Source of the DNA: an uncultured Gammaproteobacteria bacterium
Lineage (GTDB): Bacteria; Pseudomonadota; Gammaproteobacteria; Eutrophobiales; Eutrophobiaceae
Assembly: GCA_958295485.1 (NCBI GenBank)
Contig: OY282354.1
Location: forward strand, 248,001 to 312,000
Direction: 5' to 3'
Length of the DNA: 64,000 bases
In this document: in pieces, positions 1 through 9,025 of the stretch
Layout: each line of letters opens with the position of its first letter
How positions within the stretch are numbered: the stretch's first letter is position 1
Notes under the pieces: generated by a model
Seen by the model: only the letters and a program-made list of their open reading frames with translations
Told to the model about the DNA's origin: nothing
Databases searched by the model: none
Position numbers and translations under genes: made by a program

Positions 1-28
1 CCGGCTCAATGCCGGTCGAGAGCTTCAT
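1..28 (-). CDS. possible 5' end of a divergent gene running off the left edge
   Basis: Reading leftward from an ATG at 28 the frame stays open to the window edge (Met-Lys-Leu-Ser-Thr-Gly-Ile-Glu-Pro). A GGAGAG sequence lies about 10 bases upstream on the minus strand. Only nine residues are visible, so no family can be named, and it may be chance. The rest of the 98 bases before nadA shows no clear promoter. Confidence 0.2.
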
Positions 29-98
29 TCATCTTAATCTCTCCATGCCAGAAGACTGCCGGCCAGGTTGAATTCGTGAAATAACCCCTTCCACAGAC

Positions 99-1172
99 AT
101 GCACACCGCCACGCTCATTCAGGACTATCGATTGCCACCGGAACGAGTGCCGCAAACGGTTGTCGAAACACTCGCCCGGGATGAACGAGACGAGTGCATC
201 CGCCGGATCAAACGGTTATTGCAGGAGCAGGACGCCGCGCTGGTTGCCCATTACTACACGGACGCGGATTTACAACTGCTGGCTGATGAGACCGGGGGTC
301 ATGTTTCCGATTCCCTGGACATGGCCCGGTTCGGCTATGAAGCGGACGCGCAAACCCTGATCGTCTGCGGCGTTCGTTTCATGGGCGAAACCGCAAAGAT
401 TTTGAACCCGGAAAAACGAGTGCTGATGCCGGACCTGAACGCGGATTGCTCCTTGGACCTGGGATGTCCCGCCGATGAGTTCGGCAGGTTCTGCGCTCAG
501 TACCCGGACCATACCGTAGTGGTCTATGCCAATACCAGCGCCGCGGTGAAGGCTCGCGCCGACTGGATGGTCACATCCGGCAGCGCCGTGGACGTGGTAA
601 AACACTTGGTCGCTACGGGCGAGAAGATCATTTGGGCGCCGGATAAATACTTGGGCGAATACGTGCAGGCGCAAGCCGGGGCCGAAATGATATTGTGGCA
701 GGGCAGTTGCATCGTCCACGAAGAATTCAAGGGCAAGGAGCTGGCGGAATTAAAGCGCCGACACCCCCGGGCGAAGGTGCTGGTACACCCGGAATCACCC
801 GCTTCGGTCATCGAGCAGGCAGACGTGGTCAGTTCCACCACGGGGATTATCAAAGCGGCCGGGGAACTGGATGCGGATACGTTTATCGTTGCGACCGACA
901 AGGGCATTTTCTACAAGATGAAACAGGCCGCGCCCGATAAACGCTTTATTGAAGCGCCCACCGCCGGCAAGGGCGCCACCTGCAAAAGTTGTGGACACTG
1001 CCCCTGGATGGCCATGAACAGTCTGACAAAACTGCTTGCAACCCTCGAGTCGGGCAACAATGAAATTTTTGTCGATGCGGCCATCATCGAACGCGCCAAG
1101 GCCCCTATCAAGCGGTTGCTTGATTTTGCCGGACAACGGAAACAGTTGATATATGGAAATAATGACGCTTGA
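99..1172 (+). CDS. nadA: quinolinate synthase NadA
   Basis: NadA condenses iminoaspartate with dihydroxyacetone phosphate to quinolinate, a cytosolic step of de novo NAD synthesis that needs a [4Fe-4S] cluster. The 357-residue protein has the usual family length. Expected cluster cysteines are seen near residues 117 (in NADCS), 204 (in QGSCIVHE) and in the C-terminal CKSCGHC stretch at 295-301. The HYYTDADLQ substrate-site segment lies near 51. It stands alone; its partner nadB is not in the window. Confidence 0.96.
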   Translation: MHTATLIQDYRLPPERVPQTVVETLARDERDECIRRIKRLLQEQDAALVAHYYTDADLQLLADETGGHVSDSLDMARFGYEADAQTLIVCGVRFMGETAKILNPEKRVLMPDLNADCSLDLGCPADEFGRFCAQYPDHTVVVYANTSAAVKARADWMVTSGSAVDVVKHLVATGEKIIWAPDKYLGEYVQAQAGAEMILWQGSCIVHEEFKGKELAELKRRHPRAKVLVHPESPASVIEQADVVSSTTGIIKAAGELDADTFIVATDKGIFYKMKQAAPDKRFIEAPTAGKGATCKSCGHCPWMAMNSLTKLLATLESGNNEIFVDAAIIERAKAPIKRLLDFAGQRKQLIYGNNDA

Positions 1173-1283
1173 ACAGGTCGCGCAATGTCGCGTTTATCCG
1201 CGGCTTGCGCAGGTAAGAAATAATGCCAAACTCGTTATCGTCGCATCAGCGCAACCGCAGGGTTCACGAGAGCAAGACAAGTC

Positions 1284-1616
1284 TTAAGAAAAGAGCCTGT
1301 AGGTCATGACAAGAATGAAGGGATAAAGGGAGAACACGGCGAATTTCAAGACCTTCAGCTCGGTTCGGAGTTCCTGAATCTCGTCCTTGAGCTCGTCCCT
1401 CATATCCCGGATCTGGTCCTTCATACCCTGAATCTGGTCCTTCGCCTCCCGAATCTGGTCCTTCATACCCTGAATCTGGTCCTTCGTACCCTGAATATCG
1501 GTTTTCGTGGCCAAGTTCTCTCCGGCAGGCACGACCCTTGCTGCGGCTTTCGCCTTTTCCTCAGACGCCCCGGCTTCTATCAAGGCTTCATAAACTTCGG
1601 CAGTCATTGTACTCAT
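1284..1616 (-). CDS. small heptad-repeat coiled-coil protein with C-terminal membrane anchor
   Basis: This 110-residue protein starts at the ATG at 1616, which has GGAG eight bases upstream; a longer reading frame to 1652 lacks this. The N-terminal ~40 residues form an Ala/Glu-rich helix. Then come about seven consecutive seven-residue units of the pattern D-Q-I-x-x-x-K (roughly residues 41-90), a textbook heptad coiled coil. A hydrophobic C-terminal segment (FAVFSLYPFILVMTY) looks like a tail anchor. The layout recalls DUF1640/CCDC90-like or Bdr-like repeat proteins, but no function can be assigned. It is a monocistronic gene between nadA and yebC. Confidence 0.7.
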   Translation of the reverse strand: MSTMTAEVYEALIEAGASEEKAKAAARVVPAGENLATKTDIQGTKDQIQGMKDQIREAKDQIQGMKDQIRDMRDELKDEIQELRTELKVLKFAVFSLYPFILVMTYRLFS

Positions 1617-1804
1617 CGTCTTGCTCCATCCTTGTTCATATAGCAGAATCATTCATATCGGCAGGGACAAGTTTAGTTAAACTCCCAAAAAAAGCAACCG
1701 AATCCCCGCCGGAAACAGCATTTTCGCGGCAGCTCCCATCGTTGCAAGTGACTTTTCACACAATGTGGTAGAATTCCCGGAAGTAAAATACCAGATAATG
1801 AAAT

Positions 1805-2551
1805 ATGGCCGGGCACAGTAAATGGGCAAACATCCAGCACCGGAAGGGGCGTCAGGATGCCAAACGGGGTAAATTATTCACTAAATTGATCCGTGAAATC
1901 ACAGTATCCGCAAGACTCGGTGGTGGCGACCCCGCCAGTAATCCCAGGTTGCGCGCCGCCATAGACAACGCCCTGTCCGGCAATATGCCGAAGAGCGCCA
2001 TTGAGCGGGCGGTAAAACGGGGCGAAGGTGGTGGCGAGGGTGAAAATCTGGAAGAAGCGCGTTACGAGGGTTATGGGCCGGACGGCGTCGCCGTCATGGT
2101 CGATTGCATGACGGATAACCGTAACCGGACCGTGGCGGAAGTGCGGCACGCCTTCACCAAGTGCGGCGGGAACCTGGGAACTGCCGGCTCAGTCGCTTAC
2201 CTGTTTACCAAGGTTGGCCTCATTTCCTATCCCACCGGGGCCGACGAGGACGCGCTGATGGAAGCGGCCCTGGACGCCGGGGCCAACGATATAGCCGGCA
2301 ATGAGGACGGCTCCATTGACGTACTGACGACGCCGGATGATTTCGTCGATGTTAAAGACGCATTGGTAAAGGCAGGGTATGCGCCCGCTTCGGCGGAGGT
2401 CACCATGCGCGCGGCGAGCGGCAACACGGTAGACCTGCATGGCGCGCAAACCATGATACGATTATTGGACATGTTGGAAGATTTGGCCGACGTGCAAAAA
2501 GTGTATTCCAATGCAGAAATCTCCGACGAAATCCTTGCTGAACTGGATTGA
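1805..2551 (+). CDS. yebC: YebC/PmpR family regulatory protein
   Basis: The 248-residue protein opens with the family signature [18 protein letters not shown] and has the three-domain length of the YebC/TACO1 family. Members act as DNA-binding regulators or, as shown more recently for some, as translation factors that relieve ribosome stalling. Position directly before ruvCAB is the classical gammaproteobacterial arrangement, so co-transcription with ruvC is likely; the gap to ruvC is 72 bases. Confidence 0.93.
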   Translation: MAGHSKWANIQHRKGRQDAKRGKLFTKLIREITVSARLGGGDPASNPRLRAAIDNALSGNMPKSAIERAVKRGEGGGEGENLEEARYEGYGPDGVAVMVDCMTDNRNRTVAEVRHAFTKCGGNLGTAGSVAYLFTKVGLISYPTGADEDALMEAALDAGANDIAGNEDGSIDVLTTPDDFVDVKDALVKAGYAPASAEVTMRAASGNTVDLHGAQTMIRLLDMLEDLADVQKVYSNAEISDEILAELD

Positions 2552-2623
2552 TTTTAACGTGCGGAAAAATAATCGAACCAGCTCATTGCGCTTTACGTGT
2601 CCCGCCCCGGGAGCAGCGCGCGC

Positions 2624-3142
2624 ATGATCCGGATTCTCGGGATCGATCCGGGCTCTCAACAAACGGGTTACGGCGTGATCGATATGGACGGCAACCATGC
2701 GATTCACGTCGCCCACGGCAACATCAAGGTCCGGGGAGAGCGGCTGTCCGATAAACTGCAATTGATCTTTCATCATCTAAGGGTGGTCATACGCGAATTC
2801 CAGCCGACCGAATGCGCCATCGAGAGAGTCTTTGTTCACCGCAATGCCGATTCCGCCTTGAAACTGGGACAGTCAAGGGGCGCTGCCATTACCGCCTGCG
2901 CCGAGCAGGGCCTGCCCGTTTTCGAATACACCGCAAACCAGGTAAAACAGGCCACAGTGGGTAAGGGCCATGCAGCCAAACAACAGGTAAAACACATGGT
3001 AAAAATCCTGCTGTGTCTGGCGGAACCTCCCCGGGCGGACGCCGCCGATGCCTTGGCCGTGGCGTTGTGCCACGGTCATTCACGCGAAGGCCTGTTGCGC
3101 ATGGACAGGGTATCAGGGATCAAAAAGGGTCGCCTCCAGTGA
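2624..3142 (+). CDS. ruvC: Holliday junction endonuclease RuvC
   Basis: RuvC resolves Holliday junctions by symmetric nicking, working with RuvAB. The 172-residue product starts at the ATG at 2624, with GGGAG about ten bases upstream; an upstream GTG at 2597 would add nine residues absent from the family. The acidic catalytic set is visible: Asp in ILGIDPGSQ near residue 7, Glu in CAIERVF near 66, and the paired Asp residues of ADAADALA near 138-141. Its stop overlaps the ruvA start (GTGA). Confidence 0.96.
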   Translation: MIRILGIDPGSQQTGYGVIDMDGNHAIHVAHGNIKVRGERLSDKLQLIFHHLRVVIREFQPTECAIERVFVHRNADSALKLGQSRGAAITACAEQGLPVFEYTANQVKQATVGKGHAAKQQVKHMVKILLCLAEPPRADAADALAVALCHGHSREGLLRMDRVSGIKKGRLQ

Positions 3143-3744
3143 TCGGTTTTTTGCGCGGCAGAATCATGCAGAAACAACCGCCGGGTTTGACCCTGGATGT
3201 ACAAGGCGTGGGTTATGAATTAGAGGCATCCATGAATACCTTCTATTCCCTGCCGGAAACAGGTGAAGAAATTCAGATCCTGACTCACCTGATAGTGCGG
3301 GAAGACGCCCATTTGTTGTTTGGTTTCGCTGATGAGGATGAACGACACGTGTTCCGCGCTTTAATCAGGGTAAGTGGGGTAGGCGCAAAAATGGCGCTGA
3401 CGATATTGTCCGGCATTGAAGCCGGTGACTTCAGGCAATGCATTGAGGCAGGCGACGCGGAACGGCTCACCCGTCTGCCGGGTGTCGGTAAAAAGACGGC
3501 GGAAAGACTGATCGTGGAAATGCGCGATCGTCTGAAGGACTGGCAAGGCGCAAGCGCAACAGGGGGAGGCCGGGTTAATCGAAGTCTGAAAGCCGCCGAC
3601 CCGGTCAACGAGGCGCTCAGCGCGTTGATCGCGTTAGGCTACAAACCCCAGGAGGCCAGTCGTCTTGTTCACGCAGTTGCCGCAGACGACATGGACAGCG
3701 AGACCTTGATCCGCGCGGCGCTGAGGGCATCTGTCAAAAAATAA
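3139..3744 (+). CDS. ruvA: Holliday junction branch-migration protein RuvA
   Basis: RuvA binds four-way junctions as a tetramer and loads the RuvB motor. The 201-residue protein begins at a GTG overlapping the ruvC stop by four bases, giving the family start (M)IGFLRGRI; an upstream ATG would add an unrelated extension. Domain I is the OB fold (1-~65). Two helix-hairpin-helix motifs follow (GVGAKMALTILSG and LPGVGKKTAERL). The C-terminal RuvB-contacting domain ends at residue 201. Confidence 0.96.
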   Translation: MIGFLRGRIMQKQPPGLTLDVQGVGYELEASMNTFYSLPETGEEIQILTHLIVREDAHLLFGFADEDERHVFRALIRVSGVGAKMALTILSGIEAGDFRQCIEAGDAERLTRLPGVGKKTAERLIVEMRDRLKDWQGASATGGGRVNRSLKAADPVNEALSALIALGYKPQEASRLVHAVAADDMDSETLIRAALRASVKK

Positions 3745-3790
3745 TGTGTTAATATGAGCAGAAACCCGGAGTCTGTCCCCTATTTGTGAT

Positions 3791-4834
3791 ATGAGCGCGC
3801 CTAACCCGGTCATCTCGGCAAACACCACAGCAGAGGATATGTCCGCCGATAATACCCTGAGACCCCGGTCTCTTAGTGATTATCGGGGCCAACCTGCCGT
3901 ACATGAACAAATGGAAATTTTTATCGGCGCCACCAAAAAACGGGCGGAATCCCTGGATCACGTGCTTATTTTCGGCCCGCCCGGCCTGGGTAAAACGACG
4001 CTGGCGCACATAATCGCCAATGAACTGAACGTAAACCTGAGACAGACCTCGGGCCCGGTATTGGAGCGCTCTGGTGATTTGGCGGCCCTGCTAACCAACC
4101 TGGAACCCAGGGACGTGTTGTTCATCGACGAGATACATCGCTTGAACCCGGTGGTGGAAGAGATCCTGTACCCCGCCATGGAGGACTACCAAATCGACAT
4201 CATGATCGGCGAGGGACCTGCGGCGCGGGCTATTAAATTAGACGTGCCGCCTTTCACCCTGGTCGGCGCCACAACCCGCGCCGGCTTGCTGACCTCGCCG
4301 TTACGTGACCGCTTTGGCATCGTGCAACGGTTGGAATTTTATTCCGTAGAAGATCTTTCCGACATCGTCATCCGTTCGGCAAGGATTTTAAACGTGCCGA
4401 TTGTGGCAGCCGGCGCCCGGGAAATCGCCGCGCGCGCGCGCGGCACGCCGCGTATCGCCAACCGGTTGTTGCGCCGCGTCCGCGATTACAGTGAAATCAG
4501 GGCCGATGGCAATATCAGCGAACCGACAGCGGGCCGCGCCCTGGACCTGCTCAACGTCGACGAGCATGGATTTGACGTGATGGATCGTAAACTGTTGCTT
4601 GCCATCATCGAGAAATTCGATGGGGGGCCCGTCGGCATAGACAGCATCGCCGCGGCAGTAGGTGAAGAAAGAGATACAATCGAAGACGTCATTGAGCCTT
4701 ACCTGATCCAGCAAGGGTTTATGATGCGCACTTCGCGAGGTCGCGTTGCAACAAAAACCGCCTGGTCGCACTTCGGCCTGGCGGCCCCGCAAGGACGCGC
4801 CGTCGAGACTGATTTATTTGCTCAAAGCGCCTGA
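3791..4834 (+). CDS. ruvB: Holliday junction branch-migration ATPase RuvB
   Basis: RuvB is the AAA+ hexameric motor of junction branch migration. Of 347 residues, the Walker [10 protein letters not shown] lies at 62-70, Walker B ([10 protein letters not shown]) near 115, sensor/arginine-finger region ([15 protein letters not shown]) near 160-180, and the C-terminal winged helix contains [10 protein letters not shown]. Length is normal for the family. A 46-base gap separates it from ruvA. Confidence 0.97.
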   Translation: MSAPNPVISANTTAEDMSADNTLRPRSLSDYRGQPAVHEQMEIFIGATKKRAESLDHVLIFGPPGLGKTTLAHIIANELNVNLRQTSGPVLERSGDLAALLTNLEPRDVLFIDEIHRLNPVVEEILYPAMEDYQIDIMIGEGPAARAIKLDVPPFTLVGATTRAGLLTSPLRDRFGIVQRLEFYSVEDLSDIVIRSARILNVPIVAAGAREIAARARGTPRIANRLLRRVRDYSEIRADGNISEPTAGRALDLLNVDEHGFDVMDRKLLLAIIEKFDGGPVGIDSIAAAVGEERDTIEDVIEPYLIQQGFMMRTSRGRVATKTAWSHFGLAAPQGRAVETDLFAQSA

Positions 4835-4926
4835 ACAGGCAACCTGATTTGCTTAAATGAAACAATGCAACCGGTTTTTACGCCTCATTATAAAGCTACC
4901 GGCTTCATTACCTTCGGATATGAACG

Positions 4927-5601
4927 ATGACTCCTGACCTGTCCTTTTTTCACTTGATAGCCAACGCAAGCCTGCCGGTTCAGGCCGTCATGCTCATACT
5001 CGTTTTAGCGTCTGTTATATCCTGGACGATGATATTCAAAAAACGAATCTGGCTTAACCGGGCCAAACGAGAAGCCGACTTGTTCGAGGACCGATTCTGG
5101 TCACTGGAAGAACTGACGCCGTTGTATAATCGGGTTACCGGTAAACGCTATGAACCTACCGGCATGGAAATACTCTTTGAAGCCGGGTTCAGGGAATTTG
5201 TTCGCCTGCGAAAACAGGAAGGCATCATTGCCGATACAATCATGGAGGGAACCCAACGGGCCATGCGCGTTGCGCTTAACAAGGAAGTTGAAGAATTGGA
5301 AACGCACCTGTCATTCCTTGCCACAGTCGGTTCCACCAGTCCTTATATCGGTTTGTTTGGTACGGTATGGGGCATCATGAACAGCTTTCGCGCATTGGGA
5401 AACGTCCAACAGGCATCGATCTCCATGGTGGCCCCGGGTATCGCAGAAGCATTGATTGCGACCGCGATGGGGCTGTTTGCCGCCATCCCGGCCGTGATCG
5501 CGTACAACCGGTTTTCCAACGACGTGGAACGGTTGATCAACCGCTATGATACATTCACGGAAGAGCTTTCCGCCATTGTGCACAGGCAGGCGCATACCTG
5601 A
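4927..5601 (+). CDS. tolQ: Tol-Pal system proton channel protein TolQ
   Basis: TolQ is a MotA/ExbB-family inner membrane protein that, with TolR, uses proton motive force to energise TolA for outer-membrane constriction at division. The 224-residue sequence has three membrane segments (about 15-37, 125-160 and 165-190) and the conserved VGSTSPYIGLFGTVWGIM stretch. The thioesterase gene ybgC, which commonly precedes tolQ, is missing here: ruvB lies directly upstream with a 92-base gap. Confidence 0.95.
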   Translation: MTPDLSFFHLIANASLPVQAVMLILVLASVISWTMIFKKRIWLNRAKREADLFEDRFWSLEELTPLYNRVTGKRYEPTGMEILFEAGFREFVRLRKQEGIIADTIMEGTQRAMRVALNKEVEELETHLSFLATVGSTSPYIGLFGTVWGIMNSFRALGNVQQASISMVAPGIAEALIATAMGLFAAIPAVIAYNRFSNDVERLINRYDTFTEELSAIVHRQAHT

Positions 5602-5615
5602 CAGCGATAGCCGCC

Positions 5616-6041
5616 ATGCGACCCCGCAGCCGAAAACGACCCATGTCGGAAATCAACGTCGTGCCTTATATCGACGTCATGCTGGTTTTATTAATCATAT
5701 TCATGATTACGGCGCCGCTACTCAGCCAGGGCGTTAAAATTGAACTGCCCAAGGCGCCGTCGGAACCGTTGCCGGCGAGTGATAAGGATCCTGTTGTCGT
5801 CAGCGTGGACGTGGCGGGAAATTTTTTCATCAATTACGGAGAAGACCAGGACAAGCCCGTCAGCCCTGAAGTCCTTGTTAACCGGATCAATGCATTAATC
5901 AAGTATCGCCCCCAGCTCCCGGTGCTTGTCAAAGGCGACACCGATGTCGCCTACGGGCGGGTCGTACAGGCAATGGCCCTGCTGCAAAACGCCGGGGTTA
6001 AAGGTATCGGCCTGATAACCAAGCCACCGGAGCAACAATGA
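5616..6041 (+). CDS. tolR: Tol-Pal system protein TolR
   Basis: TolR is the ExbD-like partner of TolQ: one N-terminal membrane helix (about 18-40, VMLVLLIIFMITAPL) with the proton-relay Asp in YIDVML, and a periplasmic domain that ends near 141. The stretch SEINVVPYID is typical of the family. It starts 14 bases after tolQ. A Met at residue 10 (before SEINVV) is an alternative start closer to the family norm. Confidence 0.94.
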   Translation: MRPRSRKRPMSEINVVPYIDVMLVLLIIFMITAPLLSQGVKIELPKAPSEPLPASDKDPVVVSVDVAGNFFINYGEDQDKPVSPEVLVNRINALIKYRPQLPVLVKGDTDVAYGRVVQAMALLQNAGVKGIGLITKPPEQQ

Positions 6042-6044
6042 ACC

Positions 6045-6932
6045 ATGTGGGCGTTGACACTGCGCGCTTTTTTATATTCCCTGGCAATGCACGTGGTTGT
6101 CATCGCGCTGCTGATCGTCAATTTCGATTACGTTCGCCAGCCCGTCATAAAGCCGGGGCCAAAGGAAAATATCATCGAAGCCGTCACGGTGGATGACAAA
6201 GCGGTTGAAAAAGAACTGCAACGGCTGAAAAATCTGGAGAAAGAGAAACAACAGGCCTTGGAAAACAAGCTGAAGGCTATTGAGAAAAAGGCCAGCGAGA
6301 CGGAAAAAAAGAGAAAGGCGGAGGAACAGCGGCTGGCAGAGGCAAAAAGAAAGACGGCGGCGGACAAGAAAAAGCGCGAGCAGGCGCGCATTGCGGAAGA
6401 AAAAAGGGCGGCGCTGGAACGAGAACGCATCAAGACAGAAAAACAGAAGGCCGAGGCAGACCTGAAACGTATCGAAGAGGAAAAACGCAAGGCCGAAGCG
6501 GAACGAAAACGCATCGAGCAAGAAAAACGCAAGGCCGAGGCGGAACGAAAACGCATCGAGCAAGAAAAACGGAAAGCCGAGGCGGAACGAGAACGCATTG
6601 AGCAAGAAAAACGGGAACGGGAAGAAGCGCAACGATTGCAAGATCAAAAGACCTTGCAAATTATCGGCGCGGAGATTTATCGTAAAGTCACAAGCAACTT
6701 TAATAAAACCGGCTTGCCTAAAGGGTTGAAGTGCAAATTATCGGTGCAGGCCATTCCCGGAGGGGAAGTCATCAACGTGACATTGAGCGCATCCAGTGGC
6801 AATGAAATTTTCGACCGACGGGCTATTGTCGCCGTTGAGAAGGCTTCGCCGCTGCCATTGCCCGCCGACCCGGTGACGCTCGACAGGTTGAAGCTGAGAA
6901 AATTCATTTTGACATTCGAACCCAAGGACTAG
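6045..6932 (+). CDS. tolA: Tol-Pal system periplasm-spanning protein TolA
   Basis: TolA links the inner-membrane TolQR motor to Pal and TolB. The 295-residue protein has an N-terminal membrane helix (about 8-28), a long Lys/Glu/Ala-rich helical domain II (about 50-205) and a C-terminal domain III (about 205-295). Domain II contains four tandem 14-residue units of the EKRKAEAERKRIEQ type, near-identical at DNA level (see the separate repeat). It starts three bases after tolR. Confidence 0.93.
   Translation: MWALTLRAFLYSLAMHVVVIALLIVNFDYVRQPVIKPGPKENIIEAVTVDDKAVEKELQRLKNLEKEKQQALENKLKAIEKKASETEKKRKAEEQRLAEAKRKTAADKKKREQARIAEEKRAALERERIKTEKQKAEADLKRIEEEKRKAEAERKRIEQEKRKAEAERKRIEQEKRKAEAERERIEQEKREREEAQRLQDQKTLQIIGAEIYRKVTSNFNKTGLPKGLKCKLSVQAIPGGEVINVTLSASSGNEIFDRRAIVAVEKASPLPLPADPVTLDRLKLRKFILTFEPKD
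6438..6605 (+). repeat. four tandem 42-bp repeats inside tolA
   Basis: Units at 6438-6479, 6480-6521, 6522-6563 and 6564-6605 each encode 14 residues (EKxKAEAxxKRIEx). The last three are nearly identical in DNA, while the first is diverged. Such in-frame repeats can change copy number by slippage and so alter the length of the TolA helical spacer. Confidence 0.85.
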
Positions 6933-6936
6933 TGAC

Positions 6937-8253
6937 GTGAATATCAACAGATACGTTATAAACGCCATATCGGTGATTTTATTATTAGCGGCAGTCCAGG
7001 CCCCTGCCCAAGGAGAACTGGAAATTCTTATCGACACCGGTATCGAGGACCCCCTGTCCATCGCCATCGTCCCCTTTGGCTGGCAAGGCGCGCCGGACGC
7101 CCAACCGGCTGACCTGCATGTTACTATTGCCAATGACCTGGCAAGAAGTGGCCGCTTCTCTACCATGGATGAAGAAGACATGCCGCAAAAACCGACCGGC
7201 TACGGCCAGGTTAACTTCAAGGACTGGCAATTACTGCAAATGGAAAATCTCGTCATCGGCAACCTGGCGCAAACTCCGGCGGGCGGCTTTGAAATCGAAT
7301 TCCGCTTGCTGGACGTCTATAAGGGATCGCAACTTGTCGGTTTCCGAATAGCGGCTACGCAAAAACAATTGCGCCAAACCGCGCATCGTATCAGTGACAT
7401 CATATTCGAAAAGCTGATCGGCATACGCGGCGCATTCAATACCCGCATCGCCTATATTACGGTCAGGAAAAATGCTGAAGGCGAAGAGCTGCATACCTTG
7501 CAAATCGCCGATGCCGATGGCTTCAACCCGCGCACCCTGCTCGAGGCCAAAGAACCACTGTTATCGCCGGCCTGGTCACCGGACGGCAGACACCTGGCTT
7601 ATGTTTCCTTCGAGGAGCGGGGATCATCTGTGTTTCTACAGGATATTCGCACCGGACAAAGAGAGAAAGTGGCCTCCCATGACGGCATCAACAGCGCGCC
7701 GTCGTTCTCCCCGGATGGTCGAAGACTGGCATTGACATTATCAAAAGAAGGCGACCCGGAAATCTTTGTCCTGCACCTGTCCGGCAACTCCTTGCAACGT
7801 ATTACCCGCAACCGGGCTATCGACACTGAACCGAACTGGTCACCGGACGGAAAAAAGCTCGCGTTTACTTCCGACCGAGGTGGCTCCCCCCAGATTTACG
7901 AAGTCGATTTGCGCGGCGGCAAACCGAAACGCCTTACTTTCGACGGACCTTATTTTGCCCGGCCACGCTATTCGCCGGATGGGCGCGGCCTCACCCTGGT
8001 GCACGGCAATAACGGCATTTACCGGATTGGTTATCTTGACCTTCAGAACCAGTACCTGAGCATACTGACCAATAATCGATTGGACGAATCGCCCAGCTTT
8101 TCGCCCAACGGCAGTATGATTATATACGCCACCGCCGGCCGCGATGGCTCTGAATTGGCGGCAGTCTCTGCCGACGGCAGCGTGCATCAAAGACTGGCCC
8201 TGCAAGACGGCGAAGTACGCGAACCGGCCTGGGGACCTTTCCCCGTCCAGTGA
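6937..8253 (+). CDS. tolB: Tol-Pal system beta-propeller protein TolB
   Basis: TolB is a periplasmic protein binding Pal and TolA. The 438-residue product starts at a GTG four bases after tolA. It has a signal peptide (hydrophobic ISVILLLAAVQAP, likely cleavage after AQG/near residue 26), an N-terminal alpha/beta domain and a six-bladed propeller. Blades are marked by repeated WSPDG/FSPDG motifs, for example LLSPAWSPDG, APSFSPDG, EPNWSPDG, RPRYSPDG and SPSFSPNG. Confidence 0.95.
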   Translation: MNINRYVINAISVILLLAAVQAPAQGELEILIDTGIEDPLSIAIVPFGWQGAPDAQPADLHVTIANDLARSGRFSTMDEEDMPQKPTGYGQVNFKDWQLLQMENLVIGNLAQTPAGGFEIEFRLLDVYKGSQLVGFRIAATQKQLRQTAHRISDIIFEKLIGIRGAFNTRIAYITVRKNAEGEELHTLQIADADGFNPRTLLEAKEPLLSPAWSPDGRHLAYVSFEERGSSVFLQDIRTGQREKVASHDGINSAPSFSPDGRRLALTLSKEGDPEIFVLHLSGNSLQRITRNRAIDTEPNWSPDGKKLAFTSDRGGSPQIYEVDLRGGKPKRLTFDGPYFARPRYSPDGRGLTLVHGNNGIYRIGYLDLQNQYLSILTNNRLDESPSFSPNGSMIIYATAGRDGSELAAVSADGSVHQRLALQDGEVREPAWGPFPVQ

Positions 8254-8317
8254 ACAATGTATCAACACATCCTGCAATGAATGTTATGCTTTACATTGAG
8301 AAAATCGGAGAACCCTT

Positions 8318-8866
8318 ATGATTGCCAGAATCTTTTTAATTCTTTTCCTGGGCGCGTTGCTTGGCGCCTGTGGGACCACCCCTAAAAAAAGCGGGGACGT
8401 AGCAGTAGAAGACAGGTCCACCGCTATCGACGCGGACATTGATACGGACACCCCGGATACTGGCGAGGGCGCGCAATCCTTCGGGATGGAGGACGCCGAA
8501 ACTGCCACGCTCAGCCAACTGGAGGACCCGGCAAACCTCTTGTCCGTGCGTATTATTTATTTTGATTATGACAGTAACGCCATATTGCCACAATTCAATG
8601 AGGCCATTCAGGCCCATGCAAGTTTCTTGCAGGCCAATCCGGGCATTGCCATGACATTGGAAGGCCATGCCGATGAGCGCGGTTCCCGTGAATATAATCT
8701 CGCCCTGGGTGAACGCCGCGCCCTGGCGGTCGAAAAACAATTGGTTATATTGGGCGCCGCCCCGGCGCAAATCAGGACCGTGAGTTATGGTGAAGAACGA
8801 CCGGCCGCCGACGGCCATGACCAGGAGGCCTGGGCCTTGAACCGAAGAGTCGAGTTTGTTTATTGA
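8318..8866 (+). CDS. pal: peptidoglycan-associated lipoprotein Pal
   Basis: Pal anchors the outer membrane to peptidoglycan and is the outer end of the Tol system. The 182-residue precursor has a lipoprotein signal with lipobox LLGAC (acylated Cys near residue 18), an acidic linker, and an OmpA-like peptidoglycan-binding domain (about 75-182) with GHADERGSREYN and NRRVEFVY. CGGAG precedes the start. A 64-base gap follows tolB. Confidence 0.96.
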   Translation: MIARIFLILFLGALLGACGTTPKKSGDVAVEDRSTAIDADIDTDTPDTGEGAQSFGMEDAETATLSQLEDPANLLSVRIIYFDYDSNAILPQFNEAIQAHASFLQANPGIAMTLEGHADERGSREYNLALGERRALAVEKQLVILGAAPAQIRTVSYGEERPAADGHDQEAWALNRRVEFVY

Positions 8867-9025
8867 TGGGAACCTCGCATGGCCAGCCCGATTAGCCCGC
8901 ATAGTCCATCAAGTGACGCGCCAGGCGCGCTTTGGCGGGCGGGCGCCGGCGCCGCTGAGCATGGCCGCAGCTATAACGGTTTTATCCCGCAACAAGCGAT
9001 TCAGTGGGACATGTGGGTTAAAAGA
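8867..9025 (+). repeat. degenerate copy (D) of the dispersed inverted-end repeat, pal/cpoB gap
   Basis: The whole pal–cpoB gap resembles a decayed member of the repeat family described at 10690 and 50719. Left-end-like sequence follows the pal stop (GGAACCTCGCA) and recurs at 8892 (TTAGCCCGCATAG). The right end at 9003-9021 (AGTGGGACATGTGGGTTAA) matches the bioF copy (GGTGAGATATGCGGGTTAA) at 15 of 19 positions, all four differences being transitions. The ATG inside it is the probable cpoB start. The middle holds a GC-rich palindrome near 8943-8954. It is much weaker than copies A-C, so the assignment is an inference. Confidence 0.4.

Noticed and set aside
1742-1774. Promoter before yebC (TTGCAA and TAGAAT)
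   Set aside because: The spacing of 21 bases is outside the usual sigma-70 range.
6072-6659. 195-codon minus-strand frame opposite tolA
   Set aside because: Its Phe/Leu-rich sequence is the mirror of the Lys/Glu-rich TolA helix repeats.
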